NCBI RefSeq assembly: GCF_030167925.1
Contig: NZ_JASKUT010000001.1
Coordinates: forward strand, 1,240,001 to 1,304,000
Origin: Paenibacillus silviterrae
Lineage (GTDB): Bacteria; Bacillota; Bacilli; Paenibacillales; NBRC-103111
DNA: 64,000 nt
Direction: 5' to 3'
Both the position numbers and the translations under genes were made by a program. Every line of letters begins with the position of its first letter. The first letter of the stretch is position 1. Below are positions 51,392 to 60,557 of this stretch, in pieces. A model generated the notes under the pieces. That model saw only the letters and a program-made list of their open reading frames with translations. It had not been told where the DNA came from and searched no databases.

Positions 51392-52459
51392 TCAGGCGTA
51401 CCAATAACTCAAACCTGGCCCCATGAAACGTTCGATCTCGCATAATCGGGCTGCATATTCCCCGATAGCGACGCTTGCATCCGGAGAGCAACGTTGATAA
51501 GTTACGGTCTTCAGAAATTTGCCAACCCACAATCCCCGAATCGCTTCCTCGTCGTCCTCGACCACGATGACCAAGCCATTATCTCTCCAAGCTATCCCTG
51601 CGATGTCTGCGGTTGGCAGCGTTTGCAGTTGACGGTCGATTTCTTTCATCGTTTCATAAGCAAGCGCCTCCGAGGTTGTAATCAACGCCCCCGGAGAGGT
51701 CGGCCCATGCTCCGCCTGGCCAAGTATGTCCGTTGCAATTATTTCGGCGTCGGCAGACTCATCTGCAATAACGAGCGTCTCTGTCGGTCCTGCTAACAGG
51801 TCAATGCCCACTCTTCCGAATAGCTGCCTCTTCGCCTCGGCTACATAAGCGTTGCCTGGACCGACCAACATGTCGACCGGAGCGATCGATTCCGTTCCGA
51901 TAGCCATTGCCGCGAGGGCTTGAACGCCGCCCAGAATATAAATTTCGTCTGCGCCGGCAAATGCCATAGCGCAGACAGTCGCTTCGGGTATTTGTCCATC
52001 TATGGGCGGTGTACAAGCAATAACCCGATCCACTCCGGCAACTTTGGCGGTAACAATGCTCATATGAGCGGAGGCTACCATACCTGCCGCCGGGAATATA
52101 ACAGCCGACGCTGCTAACCGGAATATTTTTGTGTCCGAGTACAACCCCTGGGTAGGTCTCGACCTCGACATCCCGAAGCGCCGCTTTCTGCACCTCAGCG
52201 AATCCGCGGATTTGGGCCTGCGCGAAACGGATATCAGCTTTCGTTTGTTCGGGTATCGCCTCTACGATTTGTTGGATTTGGTCCGGCGACAGGCGAAAGC
52301 TCTGAGGCCGCCAGTTGTCCAAGGAGGCGGAGTATTCGATAACCGCAGCATCTCCTCTGAGCTCGACCTCCCGGATCATCTTCTGTACCGTCTCCGATAC
52401 GTTGTCCTGCTCTGACCGGAGCTGGTCCTGGGTTTCCCTGCTTTTAATAATTTAGCCAT
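51392..52459 (-). pseudogene. Broken histidinol dehydrogenase-like gene
   Basis: The gene starts at ATG 52459 with AAAGGAG ahead (MAKLLKAGKP...) but is disrupted. First, the frame shifts near 52405-52425, where the continuation SEQDNVSETVQKMIRE is in another frame. Second, near 52075-52081 about five bases are missing: after CYIPGGRY the expected Pro-Leu is lost and [13 protein letters not shown] continues in a third frame. Third, near 51535 EDDEEAI joins directly to [10 protein letters not shown], lacking roughly 70 residues that should include APEHLE and the zinc/catalytic His and Asp. The C-terminal GH zinc ligand also reads GP. The QAEHGPTS motif remains. The family oxidises an alcohol to an acid with NAD; this copy cannot work. 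Confidence 0.85.
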
Positions 52460-52482
52460 ATCGCCGTTCTCCTTTACTTTAT

Positions 52483-53271
52483 TCACTTTGCCGTATAACC
52501 ACCGTCCACTGGAATATTTGTTCCAGTAACATACAGAGAAGCATCGGAAGCCAGAAAAACAACAGGTCCCCAAATATCGTCGATCCTAGCCATTCGACCT
52601 AGCATAGTTCTGGCACTATAACGCTGTACGAATTCCGGATGATGGTTTTCGGTTTGAAAGCCACCTGGAGAAATACAATTGCATCTGATTTGGCGAGGTC
52701 CATAATAGCTGGCAATAAACTTGGTGAAATTGATCATGCCCCCTTTATGGAAAAAGTAATCCGGGATTAGCCCATTCATCGGTAGTCCATCATACAACGA
52801 TGGATCGGGGCCGACCATTCCTTGAATCGAGCCGATATTGATGATCGAGCCGGAGCCTCTTTCCGCCATCCAATCCCCGATCACCCGAGTAATTTCAAAT
52901 AGACCTGTAGCATTTACAGCCATGCTTTTGGCGAACGTCTCTAAGGGCGCATTGTAGCTGGGCATGGTACGGGCCACTGCGTTGTTGATAAGCACATCAC
53001 AAGCCCCCGTCAAAGCATCAACTTTGTCCCGAAGCATCGGTATAGAGCTTAAATCCTCTTGATCGAATTGAATGGCATGAACGTGTGTCCCCTCGTTTTG
53101 AAAAGACGCCTCGATTTCTTCCAGCCGGGCTTCATTACGAGATGTTACAATGACGCGACCACCCGCCTGCGAACAAGCCTTGGCAATTTGCTTACCATAA
53201 AGACCTGCCCCTCCAGTAATGAGTATTGTTTTTCCTGTAAGCGCGAAGCTGGTCATGACGTTCGTGTTCAA
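52483..53271 (-). CDS. SDR family oxidoreductase
   Basis: 262 aa from TTG 53271 with AGGAGG seven bases ahead; the frame is open to 53328. A classical short-chain dehydrogenase: ILITGGAGLYGKQIA gives the dinucleotide fold, LINNAVA the NNAG-like block (Asn-Asn-Ala-Val), and YFFHK the catalytic Tyr-x3-Lys, with Ser in INIGSIQG. It ends VDGGYTAK. It is clearly paralogous to the next upstream gene: both have PDPS(L/I)Y, SPG(G/P)F, TMLGR and a final VDGG(Y/W)TA block. A tandem pair may oxidise and reduce stereochemically different hydroxyls. The substrate is unknown. Confidence 0.88.
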   Translation of the reverse strand: MNTNVMTSFALTGKTILITGGAGLYGKQIAKACSQAGGRVIVTSRNEARLEEIEASFQNEGTHVHAIQFDQEDLSSIPMLRDKVDALTGACDVLINNAVARTMPSYNAPLETFAKSMAVNATGLFEITRVIGDWMAERGSGSIINIGSIQGMVGPDPSLYDGLPMNGLIPDYFFHKGGMINFTKFIASYYGPRQIRCNCISPGGFQTENHHPEFVQRYSARTMLGRMARIDDIWGPVVFLASDASLYVTGTNIPVDGGYTAK

Positions 53272-53312
53272 TGGACTCCCTCCTATCGATTCATGATCGG
53301 CAGCTTTACAAC

Positions 53313-54104
53313 CTACCAAGCTGTCCAACCGCCATCCACTATCAAATTGGCACCTGTCATATAGCTGGACGCCTCCGATGCGAGTAGCACAACGGCGCCT
53401 ACGACTTCATGCGGCTTTCCGGGTCTGCCTAACATGGTTTTGGAGCTCAGCTTCTGCAAGAAGGCTGTATTTTCCCCTATCGTCGTGTTGGGAAAGGGGC
53501 CAGGAGAGATGCTGTTGCATCGAATCCCATATTTAGCCAAATGCGCGGCACAGTATTTGGTTAGCTGTACCACGGCAGCCTTTCCTGCTCCGTAGTTCGG
53601 CGGATTATTTGCTCCGCTGTCTCCATAAATAGAAGGATCGGGAGATACGATTCCGTACATTGATGCAAAATTAACAATCGCTCCCCCACCGTTTTGTTTC
53701 AAATAGGGAATGGCTTCACGCGTACAGCGGAATGCAGTTCCGGCAGCGCCATCTACACCTTTATGCCATATGTCATCGGTCATAAATTCGATTTCCGCTC
53801 CTTGCCCGTAGCCCGCCCCGTAGGTGGCGCAGTTGATCAACACATCCAGTCTTCCGCTCTTTTCATGATGGAGCGTCAACATTTCTCTGATAGACTCGGT
53901 ACTGGACACATCGCAGCTAAGAAATCGAAGCCTTCCCTCCCCCTTAACCGCCTCTAGCTCGGGATTGGATGGAAAAGCAATATCTGCCACCGTGACGTCG
54001 GCACCGAATTCCAAGAGCGCTTCTGTTAGGGCTGAGCCCAAGTATCCGGAGCCACCCGTGATGACTACGCTCTTATTGTTCAAAGAGAACAACTCCGTGT
54101 ACAT
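53313..54104 (-). CDS. SDR family oxidoreductase
   Basis: 263 aa from ATG 54104 with AAGGGAG ahead. The NAD(P) motif is VVITGGSGYLGSALTEAL; Ser in NFASMYG and Tyr-x3-Lys in NYGAGKAA complete the active site. The LINCATYG block has Cys in place of the second Asn of NNAG, a mild change. It is a tandem paralog of the gene downstream. It lies 17 bases from the aldolase gene and shares its transcript. Confidence 0.88.
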   Translation of the reverse strand: MYTELFSLNNKSVVITGGSGYLGSALTEALLEFGADVTVADIAFPSNPELEAVKGEGRLRFLSCDVSSTESIREMLTLHHEKSGRLDVLINCATYGAGYGQGAEIEFMTDDIWHKGVDGAAGTAFRCTREAIPYLKQNGGGAIVNFASMYGIVSPDPSIYGDSGANNPPNYGAGKAAVVQLTKYCAAHLAKYGIRCNSISPGPFPNTTIGENTAFLQKLSSKTMLGRPGKPHEVVGAVVLLASEASSYMTGANLIVDGGWTAW

Positions 54105-54121
54105 ATACTGTTCTCCCTTCG

Positions 54122-54952
54122 TTACTTCTCGGTTGTTGTACCGTATACGGACGCGGCACCGCTCACTGAGCTTTTGGAGATGCCATTGGCGATACCATTG
54201 AGGTATTGACTTATTCCGACGACGTCCGCCCCCACGCTAATAAAGCTGTATCCAAGCGAGGTTAAATCGTCCAAATTGCTTACACTGCCTACCGTTCCGG
54301 CAAATTTCCCATGCTTTCGGGCGAGATGCGCAATATTCGATCGGGCTTCGAGCAATAGAGGGTGATCCCAACGACCTGGAGCACCGATGCCCTGACTGAA
54401 ATCACCCGGACCGAAGAAAATCATGTCGAGCCCCGGCAGCTTTATGATTTCTTCAAGCTCGGGAAGCGGCTCCGGGTCCTCAATTTGCAGGACATTAAAA
54501 CGTTGATCGTTGGCCTGGCTCATATAGGCGTCAAGGTCCAGGTTGCAGTAAGCCCCGTCTGCATTGCCTCCGTCGAGCGGGCGTCTGCCGATCGGATGAA
54601 ATTTGGTATGATGAACCACTCGCTTGGCATCCTCAAGGCTCATGACATGCGGAATCATGATTCCTGCCGCATCCATCTCCAGCGGGCGAATCAGGTCGCT
54701 GTAGCTTCCCCGGGCCACCCGTACGAGCACGTCTACGTCGTAGGCTTTTGCCGCCCAAATTTGCCGCTCGATAACGCACCAATCGTTGGGTACGTGCTCC
54801 ATATCCGTCCAGAGGCAGTCGACACCGGAGAATCTAGCGGCCATTTCCGTTATCCTGGGGTCGGCTAAATTAAGCTTAAGCGCGATTGCCGTCTGCCCGC
54901 TTCTTAATTTGTTGAGCACCCGGCTACGCCTCATCGACACATGGTTTCCCAC
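54122..54952 (-). CDS. HpcH/HpaI family aldolase
   Basis: 276 aa class II (metal-dependent) pyruvate aldolase type. The layout fits: DCLWTDMEHVP near residue 48, IMIPHVMSLEDAKRVV near 100, the metal ligand Glu in QIEDPEPL and Asp in FFGPGDFSQG. The family cleaves or joins 2-keto-3-deoxy acids with pyruvate or a related keto acid. The start GTG 54952 has AAAGGGGGATG ahead. The phrase RRPLDGGNADG replaces the common GxRG stretch, so the substrate may be unusual. Neighbouring dehydrogenases suggest it cleaves the keto acid they make (inference). Confidence 0.87.
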   Translation of the reverse strand: MGNHVSMRRSRVLNKLRSGQTAIALKLNLADPRITEMAARFSGVDCLWTDMEHVPNDWCVIERQIWAAKAYDVDVLVRVARGSYSDLIRPLEMDAAGIMIPHVMSLEDAKRVVHHTKFHPIGRRPLDGGNADGAYCNLDLDAYMSQANDQRFNVLQIEDPEPLPELEEIIKLPGLDMIFFGPGDFSQGIGAPGRWDHPLLLEARSNIAHLARKHGKFAGTVGSVSNLDDLTSLGYSFISVGADVVGISQYLNGIANGISKSSVSGAASVYGTTTEK

Positions 54953-54979
54953 TATACATCCCCCTTTGATACAACTTAG

Positions 54980-55930
54980 CTATAGGCAGTCTGCGGCAAT
55001 TTCTTCAAGCATGACGATCCGTCCGTCTTCCTCACGGCTTCGAATGCCCGCAATCACCATGCGCATAAGCTCCTCCGTTTCACTGAACGGAAAAGGTCTT
55101 TGGCCGGTTCGCAGGTAGCCGACGAATGCTTCCAGTTGCGCTTTGAAGGAATAAAATGTATCCTGAAATACTGCGGACGCGCTGGCTTTTGTTCCATAAA
55201 GCTGCAGAATACCGTGTGAGCCGTACATATCGTCAATTGCGACGACAGCCACATCCCCAAGGATTTTATGCTTAAATAAAACAACGTTCCGTTCTTCCGT
55301 TCCGGTATTTTGGGCTGAAATAAAGCCAGGACCAAGAATGGGATATATGGATTCCAAGGCGTGGATTCCGTACCGCTCCCAGCTTTTGAAGGTAGTAATG
55401 GTCGTGAAGCGAAGCTCCCCCAACGAGTGAATGGAAGCGCGATAGGGCATGAATTCCTTGCAATAACGCATGCAGCTGGAAGACATGATTGCGGCACCCT
55501 CCTTGACCCATTGGGAAAACTGCCGTAAGTCGCCTTCATTATCGGTTAACGGCTTGTCAACAAAGATCGGCAGCCCGGCTTCAACGAAAGGACGGCATCG
55601 CTCTACATGCTCGTGCCCGATGTCGGTAGTGACAAGAACGGCGTCCACCGAGCCGATAACATCCTCAGGGTGCTCCACCACATTCGGAATCAGTGAAGCT
55701 TTGGCGACATGGCGGGCTTCCTCGGGCTTATCGGTCCAAATGTGAGTCACCGAAGCTCCGGGTATTTGAAGCTTCTCCCGAGGCTCCTTCTCCAGATATC
55801 GCGGAATGCCGGGATAAGGGCAATCTTCCATGATTTCTTGGTTGTACCCGTTAAACATCGCACTCCATGAATAAGGGTGTCCGTTACCGTCAACCATGCC
55901 TAGCACGGCAAGCCGCAAATGCTGCTGCAT
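54980..55930 (-). CDS. Gfo/Idh/MocA family oxidoreductase (diverged)
   Basis: 316 aa from ATG 55930 with AAGGAGG nine bases ahead. The N-terminus RLAVLGMVDGNGHPYSWSAMF is an altered dinucleotide-binding loop with an inserted GHPYSW segment, as seen in some putative family members; DAVLVTTDIGHEHVERCRPF, then GLPIFVDKPLTD with the substrate Lys follow. The C-terminal domain is shorter than usual (GIHALESIYPILG is present). It may be a dehydrogenase of a sugar-like compound or a non-standard member. It lies 15 bases from the aldo/keto reductase gene and shares its operon. Confidence 0.82.
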   Translation of the reverse strand: MQQHLRLAVLGMVDGNGHPYSWSAMFNGYNQEIMEDCPYPGIPRYLEKEPREKLQIPGASVTHIWTDKPEEARHVAKASLIPNVVEHPEDVIGSVDAVLVTTDIGHEHVERCRPFVEAGLPIFVDKPLTDNEGDLRQFSQWVKEGAAIMSSSCMRYCKEFMPYRASIHSLGELRFTTITTFKSWERYGIHALESIYPILGPGFISAQNTGTEERNVVLFKHKILGDVAVVAIDDMYGSHGILQLYGTKASASAVFQDTFYSFKAQLEAFVGYLRTGQRPFPFSETEELMRMVIAGIRSREEDGRIVMLEEIAADCL

Positions 55931-55945
55931 ACAAGCCATCCTCCT

Positions 55946-56902
55946 TCAGCTTTTTTTCCAAAGGTTCCATAGTGCCGGTGTAATCACTTGATCAGGAACA
56001 TCCGCAAATTCGATGGCGATCTGCTCCCGTGTTTCTTCACTTATAGCTTTTACCTGCAGCATATTGAGATTCTCCCGAACCTGCTCGGCCGTCTCGGCAC
56101 CGACTAGAACACTGGTTACGCCGGGAGTATCCCGAACATAGGAGAAAGCGAATTCGGAGACGGTCATGTTCTCCCGTTCAGCCAGGCGATGCAGTTTGTT
56201 CAACCATGGGACGGCACCCTTTACATAGTCCGGCAGACTGTCTTTATTCAGGAAAATAAGGCCCTGCAGGTAAGCGCTCCTAGCAAGCACCTTCTTGCTT
56301 GATCGCCTCAGCTTTTCCAGGGCACCATTGCGGATAAGACGTTGATCCAGCACATTAAGAGGAAGCTGAACGATGTGATAAAGATCATCCTCAAGGAAGG
56401 GCCAAAGCTGTTCAAACTCGCGTCCAACATGAACGCCAAGGGAGACCCCGACATATCCTACTTTGCCATCCTGGACGAATTCGCGAAGAAGCCCGGTAAC
56501 CTCATCACCATATTCTTTTAATATCAAAGGCGAATGCAGGAGCATCGCAGGCACTTTGGATACCCCTAATTTGGCCGCGGTTCCCTTTAAGGATGCTTCC
56601 AGTTGTTCTCGTAAACTTTGTCTGCGCGCAGTTTCGATATCTTCACTGGAAAGGCTCCATTTAGATATGATCAAAGGCTTCGTCTGATCTGTGAAAAATC
56701 GCCCTAGCACTTCTTCGGAACTGCCGTAAGAGGGAGCCGTATCGAAAGATGTGATGCCGCCCTCTACCGCGGCGCTCAGAATACGATTTGAGGATTCGTG
56801 ATCCGGCTGCCCGGATTGGTTGGCTACCCCATAGGGCAGCCCCAGCTGCACAGTTCCCAACGTTAAGGGTGAAAAGCATGAGTCATATTCAGGTATCGCC
56901 AT
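55946..56902 (-). CDS. Aldo/keto reductase
   Basis: 318 aa from ATG 56902 with GAGGTGG ahead (GTG 56911 is close to that site). An (alpha/beta)8 NADPH-dependent reductase. FDTAPSYGSSEEVLG contains the Asp and Tyr of the catalytic tetrad; the Lys is in ISKWSL; the usual catalytic His lies in MLLHSP. The later VLVGAETAEQVRENL segment binds the cofactor phosphate. It reduces an aldehyde or ketone intermediate of the surrounding pathway. No specific subfamily is obvious. Confidence 0.9.
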   Translation of the reverse strand: MAIPEYDSCFSPLTLGTVQLGLPYGVANQSGQPDHESSNRILSAAVEGGITSFDTAPSYGSSEEVLGRFFTDQTKPLIISKWSLSSEDIETARRQSLREQLEASLKGTAAKLGVSKVPAMLLHSPLILKEYGDEVTGLLREFVQDGKVGYVGVSLGVHVGREFEQLWPFLEDDLYHIVQLPLNVLDQRLIRNGALEKLRRSSKKVLARSAYLQGLIFLNKDSLPDYVKGAVPWLNKLHRLAERENMTVSEFAFSYVRDTPGVTSVLVGAETAEQVRENLNMLQVKAISEETREQIAIEFADVPDQVITPALWNLWKKS

Positions 56903-56938
56903 CCCAGCCACCTCGTATCTTTGCAGCTTAAGTTCCGG

Positions 56939-57697
56939 TTATGAAAGCTTGATCAGTTGACCTCCGTCGACCACCAAACAATGCCCTGTCATATACCTCG
57001 ATTCATTCGATGCAAGGAATAAGGCGGCATCGGCGATTTCCTCCGGCAAGCCTGCCCTTCCCATCGGGATCGTTCTCAAGTAAGAGCCGAAGGCAGCGGA
57101 ATTATCGATAAGCGGTCTAGTTAGTCTCGTTTCGATAAATCCCGGACATAGTGCATTCACCCGAATACCTACGGGTGCCAGTTCGAGGGCCATCGACATG
57201 GTCAAGAGGTTGATTCCGCCCTTGGTAGCGTTATAATGGGCCTGATCTCCTTCTGCAGCTAGGCCGTTCACGCTGGACATGTTGATGATGGAGCCTCCGG
57301 TCCCCTGTTGAACCATGATTTTAGCTGCCGTCTGCCCCGCGAGAAAAGTGCCCTTCAAATTAATGGCCATGTGGCGGTCCCACTCGGACTCCTCGATTTC
57401 AAGGAAGGCGGCGGGCTTGCAAATGCCGGCGTTGTTCACGAGCACATCAATCGTGCCCCAGCGTTCCAGAACAGCATCCACCATGCGGCGGACATCGGCC
57501 GCATACTGCACATCCCCGTCGATGCTGATTACTTCTCCCCCTGCTGATTCGATCTCACGGGCAGCTTCCTGCAAGGCTATTTTATCTCTGCCTGTAATAG
57601 CAACCTTGCATCCCTCTTGGGCGAATCTTAAGGCTGTCGCTTTGCCGATCCCGGTTGAACCGCCGGTAATGAGGGCGACGCGCTCCTTCAATCTCAT
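56939..57697 (-). CDS. SDR family oxidoreductase (FabG/glucose-dehydrogenase-like)
   Basis: 252 aa classical SDR with a complete active site: TGGSTGIG at residues 11-18, NNAG at 88-91, Ser142, Tyr155 and Lys159 (YNATK). It ends MTGHCLVVDGGQLIKLS. ATG 57697 overlaps the stop of the upstream aminotransferase gene by four bases (ATGA), so the two are coupled. It is more standard than the two SDRs at 52.5-54.1 kb and not part of that paralog pair. Substrate unknown. Confidence 0.92.
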   Translation of the reverse strand: MRLKERVALITGGSTGIGKATALRFAQEGCKVAITGRDKIALQEAAREIESAGGEVISIDGDVQYAADVRRMVDAVLERWGTIDVLVNNAGICKPAAFLEIEESEWDRHMAINLKGTFLAGQTAAKIMVQQGTGGSIINMSSVNGLAAEGDQAHYNATKGGINLLTMSMALELAPVGIRVNALCPGFIETRLTRPLIDNSAAFGSYLRTIPMGRAGLPEEIADAALFLASNESRYMTGHCLVVDGGQLIKLS

Positions 57698-59031
57698 TGA
57701 TTGCTGCCCCCATTCTCCGTTAGGCTCCCTAGTACGCGATCAATGGCAGCCAGTGTACTGGCTACCTCGCTTTCTTCATGAACGGCGGATACATACCATA
57801 ACCCATTGGGGCGGACGAGAACACCTTCCTCCAATAACTTACTTGCAAATAATGCATATTTTCCCGCATCCCGTTTATTAAATGCATCAAAATTCTCGAC
57901 ATGAGTTTCATCTGTAAACATCATATGGAATACCGGACCGACGTGGTTGACGATGCCAGGTATGCCATGTTTGGCCAGCAGGCTTCGAATTCCGGTTACG
58001 AGCATAGCCGTGATGTGCTCCATTCTGTTATAAACCTCGCCATCCTCCACAGAAAGCTCTCCGATGGTCGCGAGTGCGGCGGCGGTGGCTACGCAGCTTC
58101 CGTTCAAGGTGCCTAAATGGCTGACCGTACCGTTTTCAACCAGTGCCATGATGTCCTTGCGGCCTGCAACGGCACTTATGGCGATGCCGCCTCCAAGCGC
58201 TTTCCCGATGGTAACCAAGTCCGGCTTCAGACCGAACTTGCCATGGGCGCCTCCGAGACCGAGCCGGAAGCCGGTGATGACCTCATCGAGGATCATCACG
58301 ATATTCAGCTCTTCCGTCAGCTTTCTCATGGCTTCGAGGTAGCCGGGCTTCGGAAGCATGCAGCCTGAGTTGCACATCACCGGCTCGGAGATTACCGCGG
58401 CAATTTCGTGCCGATGTGTTCGCAATGCTTCTTCAAGCACCTCGGTATCGTTCCATGGAAGCAGGATGATATCCTCCAACGCGCTCTGGCTTTGACCGCC
58501 GGTTCCCGGCAATATTTGTTCTGCACCGTCGGTTACGGAGGCAGCGATTTTGCGCATATCCGAGCTTGGAAACGAAGTGAAAATCGAATCCGACCAGCCA
58601 TGGTAATGTCCATGAAACCGGACGATTTTCCGTTTGCCTGTGTAGGCCTTCGCAAGCCGCAGGGCCAGCATCACCGCTTCCGTTCCGGAGCCGCTAAGCG
58701 CCACCTGCTCGGCGCACGGCAGCAGCTCCGTCAGCCGCCGGGACAGCTCGATTTCCCCTTGGTGCTGAAGGCCGAAGGTAAACCCGCTCTTCATCGCCTC
58801 AAAGATACTTGCTGTAATGACCGGATTCGCATGACCCAAGATCAAAGGACCATAGGCCAGAAGATAATCGATGTATTCGTTCCCGTCCACATCGCGTATT
58901 CGAGGACCTGAGCCCGATGCGGCAAACAAAGGAATCGGCTTCATGGCGCTTCTTAGTGAGCTGGCCACACCGCCCGACAGATATCTCTGGGATTCTTCGT
59001 ATCGTTCCCTTGATCTCTCAAACGACTTCAT
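57694..59031 (-). CDS. Class III aminotransferase, glutamate-1-semialdehyde aminomutase-like
   Basis: 445 aa from ATG 59031 with GAGGAGG seven bases ahead (the frame is open to 59073). A PLP enzyme of the HemL/class III group: SGTEAVMLALRLAKAYTG binds the cofactor phosphate, FHGHYHGWSD follows, ILDEVITGFR gives the Asp, and the PLP Lys is Lys277 in TIGKALGGG. Compared with real HemL the context is catabolic, so it more likely transaminates or mutases an amino acid or amino-keto compound of this pathway. It overlaps the SDR gene by 4 bases. Confidence 0.88.
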   Translation of the reverse strand: MKSFERSRERYEESQRYLSGGVASSLRSAMKPIPLFAASGSGPRIRDVDGNEYIDYLLAYGPLILGHANPVITASIFEAMKSGFTFGLQHQGEIELSRRLTELLPCAEQVALSGSGTEAVMLALRLAKAYTGKRKIVRFHGHYHGWSDSIFTSFPSSDMRKIAASVTDGAEQILPGTGGQSQSALEDIILLPWNDTEVLEEALRTHRHEIAAVISEPVMCNSGCMLPKPGYLEAMRKLTEELNIVMILDEVITGFRLGLGGAHGKFGLKPDLVTIGKALGGGIAISAVAGRKDIMALVENGTVSHLGTLNGSCVATAAALATIGELSVEDGEVYNRMEHITAMLVTGIRSLLAKHGIPGIVNHVGPVFHMMFTDETHVENFDAFNKRDAGKYALFASKLLEEGVLVRPNGLWYVSAVHEESEVASTLAAIDRVLGSLTENGGSNQ

Positions 59032-59044
59032 ACGGTAACCTCCT

Positions 59045-60538
59045 CTATGGTCCGAACCTTGGGTTCGTTTCATAGTCCAATGGATAGACAGGTCTGATCA
59101 CATGATGGTATTGAAAATGTGTGAGATTCGCGCTGCAGCAGCCTGGCGAATCGACATTGACGATATGCTTGGCGAAGGGGGCGAACGCGGCCTGCCATGC
59201 GATGGCGGACTTCGCTACAATCAGCTTGTAATCTGTTGGCCACAGCCCGAGGGAACGCACATGCCCCAGGTCCCACGGCGGTACCCTTTTTTCGGTGATC
59301 ACGAGGGTCAGCTGTCCGCTTTCGACAACCGCGGTAAGACCCATATCGGCCAGCTGTCCGGTCATGTAAGGACCGACATGGCGGTAGCGTCCGTCGAAGA
59401 GCAGCCTCACCGTCCCTCTTACCTCAACAGGGTCACCGTGAAGGGAATCGCTTTTCCCTCCAACGTAAGTGTGGAGCTCTCCTTTGACTCCGGCTATGAA
59501 TGCGGCAGCCGCAGCTTCCGGATCACAGATGACGATAAGCGCCTTCTCCGGAATATCGATCAGCTGATTAAGCACATGTGTCGAATCCGCCGGAGCCCCT
59601 CCGCCGACATTGTCCGAGCCTTCAGCCAGAATCACGGGTCCTTCAGTCTGATTCAGTGCCTCGTCAACCGCCTCCTTAGGGCTTGCATACGTAACGTCGA
59701 ACGTTTGCTTGCGTTCGAGAGCCATATGCACCAGCTCGGAGGCATATTGTCGAGCCAGCTCCGGTTCTCCGTCCGTCGTCACCACGAACGACATCCCCGC
59801 GTCAGGTACATCACTGTAGGGAAAGCCCCCCGCAACAGTAACATTTAATACGCGCGGGTCGGTTTCCATATGGAAAGCCAGCAGCATCAATTCCTTCATG
59901 CTGCCTTCGTCGGTCATCATGCCCTGGGGGACAACAAGCATTCCGGTATGAGCATACGCCCGTGTCGGATGAATCTCTCCCCGGATTTTGCGGATCAGCA
60001 GCCCGGCCGCTTCTACAGCCCGTTCATACATATCGATGTGCGGGTAAGTGTCGTAGCCTACGATCAAGTCGGCTCTTTCGACCATTTGTGCTGAGATATT
60101 GCCGTGTAAATCAAGTGTCATCGCGATCGGGAAATGGTCCCCAAGCCTGGAACGCAGACGCTGCAAGCATTCACCTTCATAGTCCGGATACTGCTCGGAT
60201 ACCATCGCGCCATGCAGGATGAGAATGAGACCGTCTGCCGTTTCATCAACGGAGTCAGCTACTTTCTCGAGCAGCGCATCGGCCGCGTCAGCTTGAACCA
60301 TTCCGCTTGGCGTCGCGGCGGCGTACAAACCGGGAACCAGCTCAAACCCAAGCTTAGCAGCGGCATCAATAGCACCGCCCATCGTGGTTCGGGTTCCGGC
60401 ATATCTTGCGGTGAACGCGCCCAGCCCTTCGGACCACTCGTTCTGAAAATGATGTAAGCCGGTAAGCCCGGGGGCAAACGTATTTGTCTCATGCAGGATG
60501 CCGGCAACGGCAATTTTTAGCTGGTTTTCTGACATCAT
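59045..60538 (-). CDS. M81 family metallopeptidase (MlrC-like)
   Basis: 497 aa from ATG 60538 with GGAGGGAGG ahead (the next ATG, 60535, is equally possible). MlrC proteins hydrolyse small linear peptides and related compounds; MlrC proper degrades the microcystin tetrapeptide. Visible hallmarks are HETNTFAPG near the N-terminus, LHGAMVSE, MTLDLHGNISA with the zinc Asp/His, VGYDTYPHIDMYER, and in the C-terminal half LAEGSDNVGGGAPADST. In this operon it may open an amide, lactam or ureido bond in the starting compound (inference). Length is normal. Confidence 0.9.
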   Translation of the reverse strand: MMSENQLKIAVAGILHETNTFAPGLTGLHHFQNEWSEGLGAFTARYAGTRTTMGGAIDAAAKLGFELVPGLYAAATPSGMVQADAADALLEKVADSVDETADGLILILHGAMVSEQYPDYEGECLQRLRSRLGDHFPIAMTLDLHGNISAQMVERADLIVGYDTYPHIDMYERAVEAAGLLIRKIRGEIHPTRAYAHTGMLVVPQGMMTDEGSMKELMLLAFHMETDPRVLNVTVAGGFPYSDVPDAGMSFVVTTDGEPELARQYASELVHMALERKQTFDVTYASPKEAVDEALNQTEGPVILAEGSDNVGGGAPADSTHVLNQLIDIPEKALIVICDPEAAAAAFIAGVKGELHTYVGGKSDSLHGDPVEVRGTVRLLFDGRYRHVGPYMTGQLADMGLTAVVESGQLTLVITEKRVPPWDLGHVRSLGLWPTDYKLIVAKSAIAWQAAFAPFAKHIVNVDSPGCCSANLTHFQYHHVIRPVYPLDYETNPRFGP

Positions 60539-60557
60539 GCTTACCTCCCTCCAGCCT

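Noticed and set aside
57694..59031. Heme biosynthesis role (HemL) for the aminotransferase
   Set aside because: The family match is real, but it stands in a catabolic operon with no other heme genes; a pathway-specific class III enzyme is more likely.
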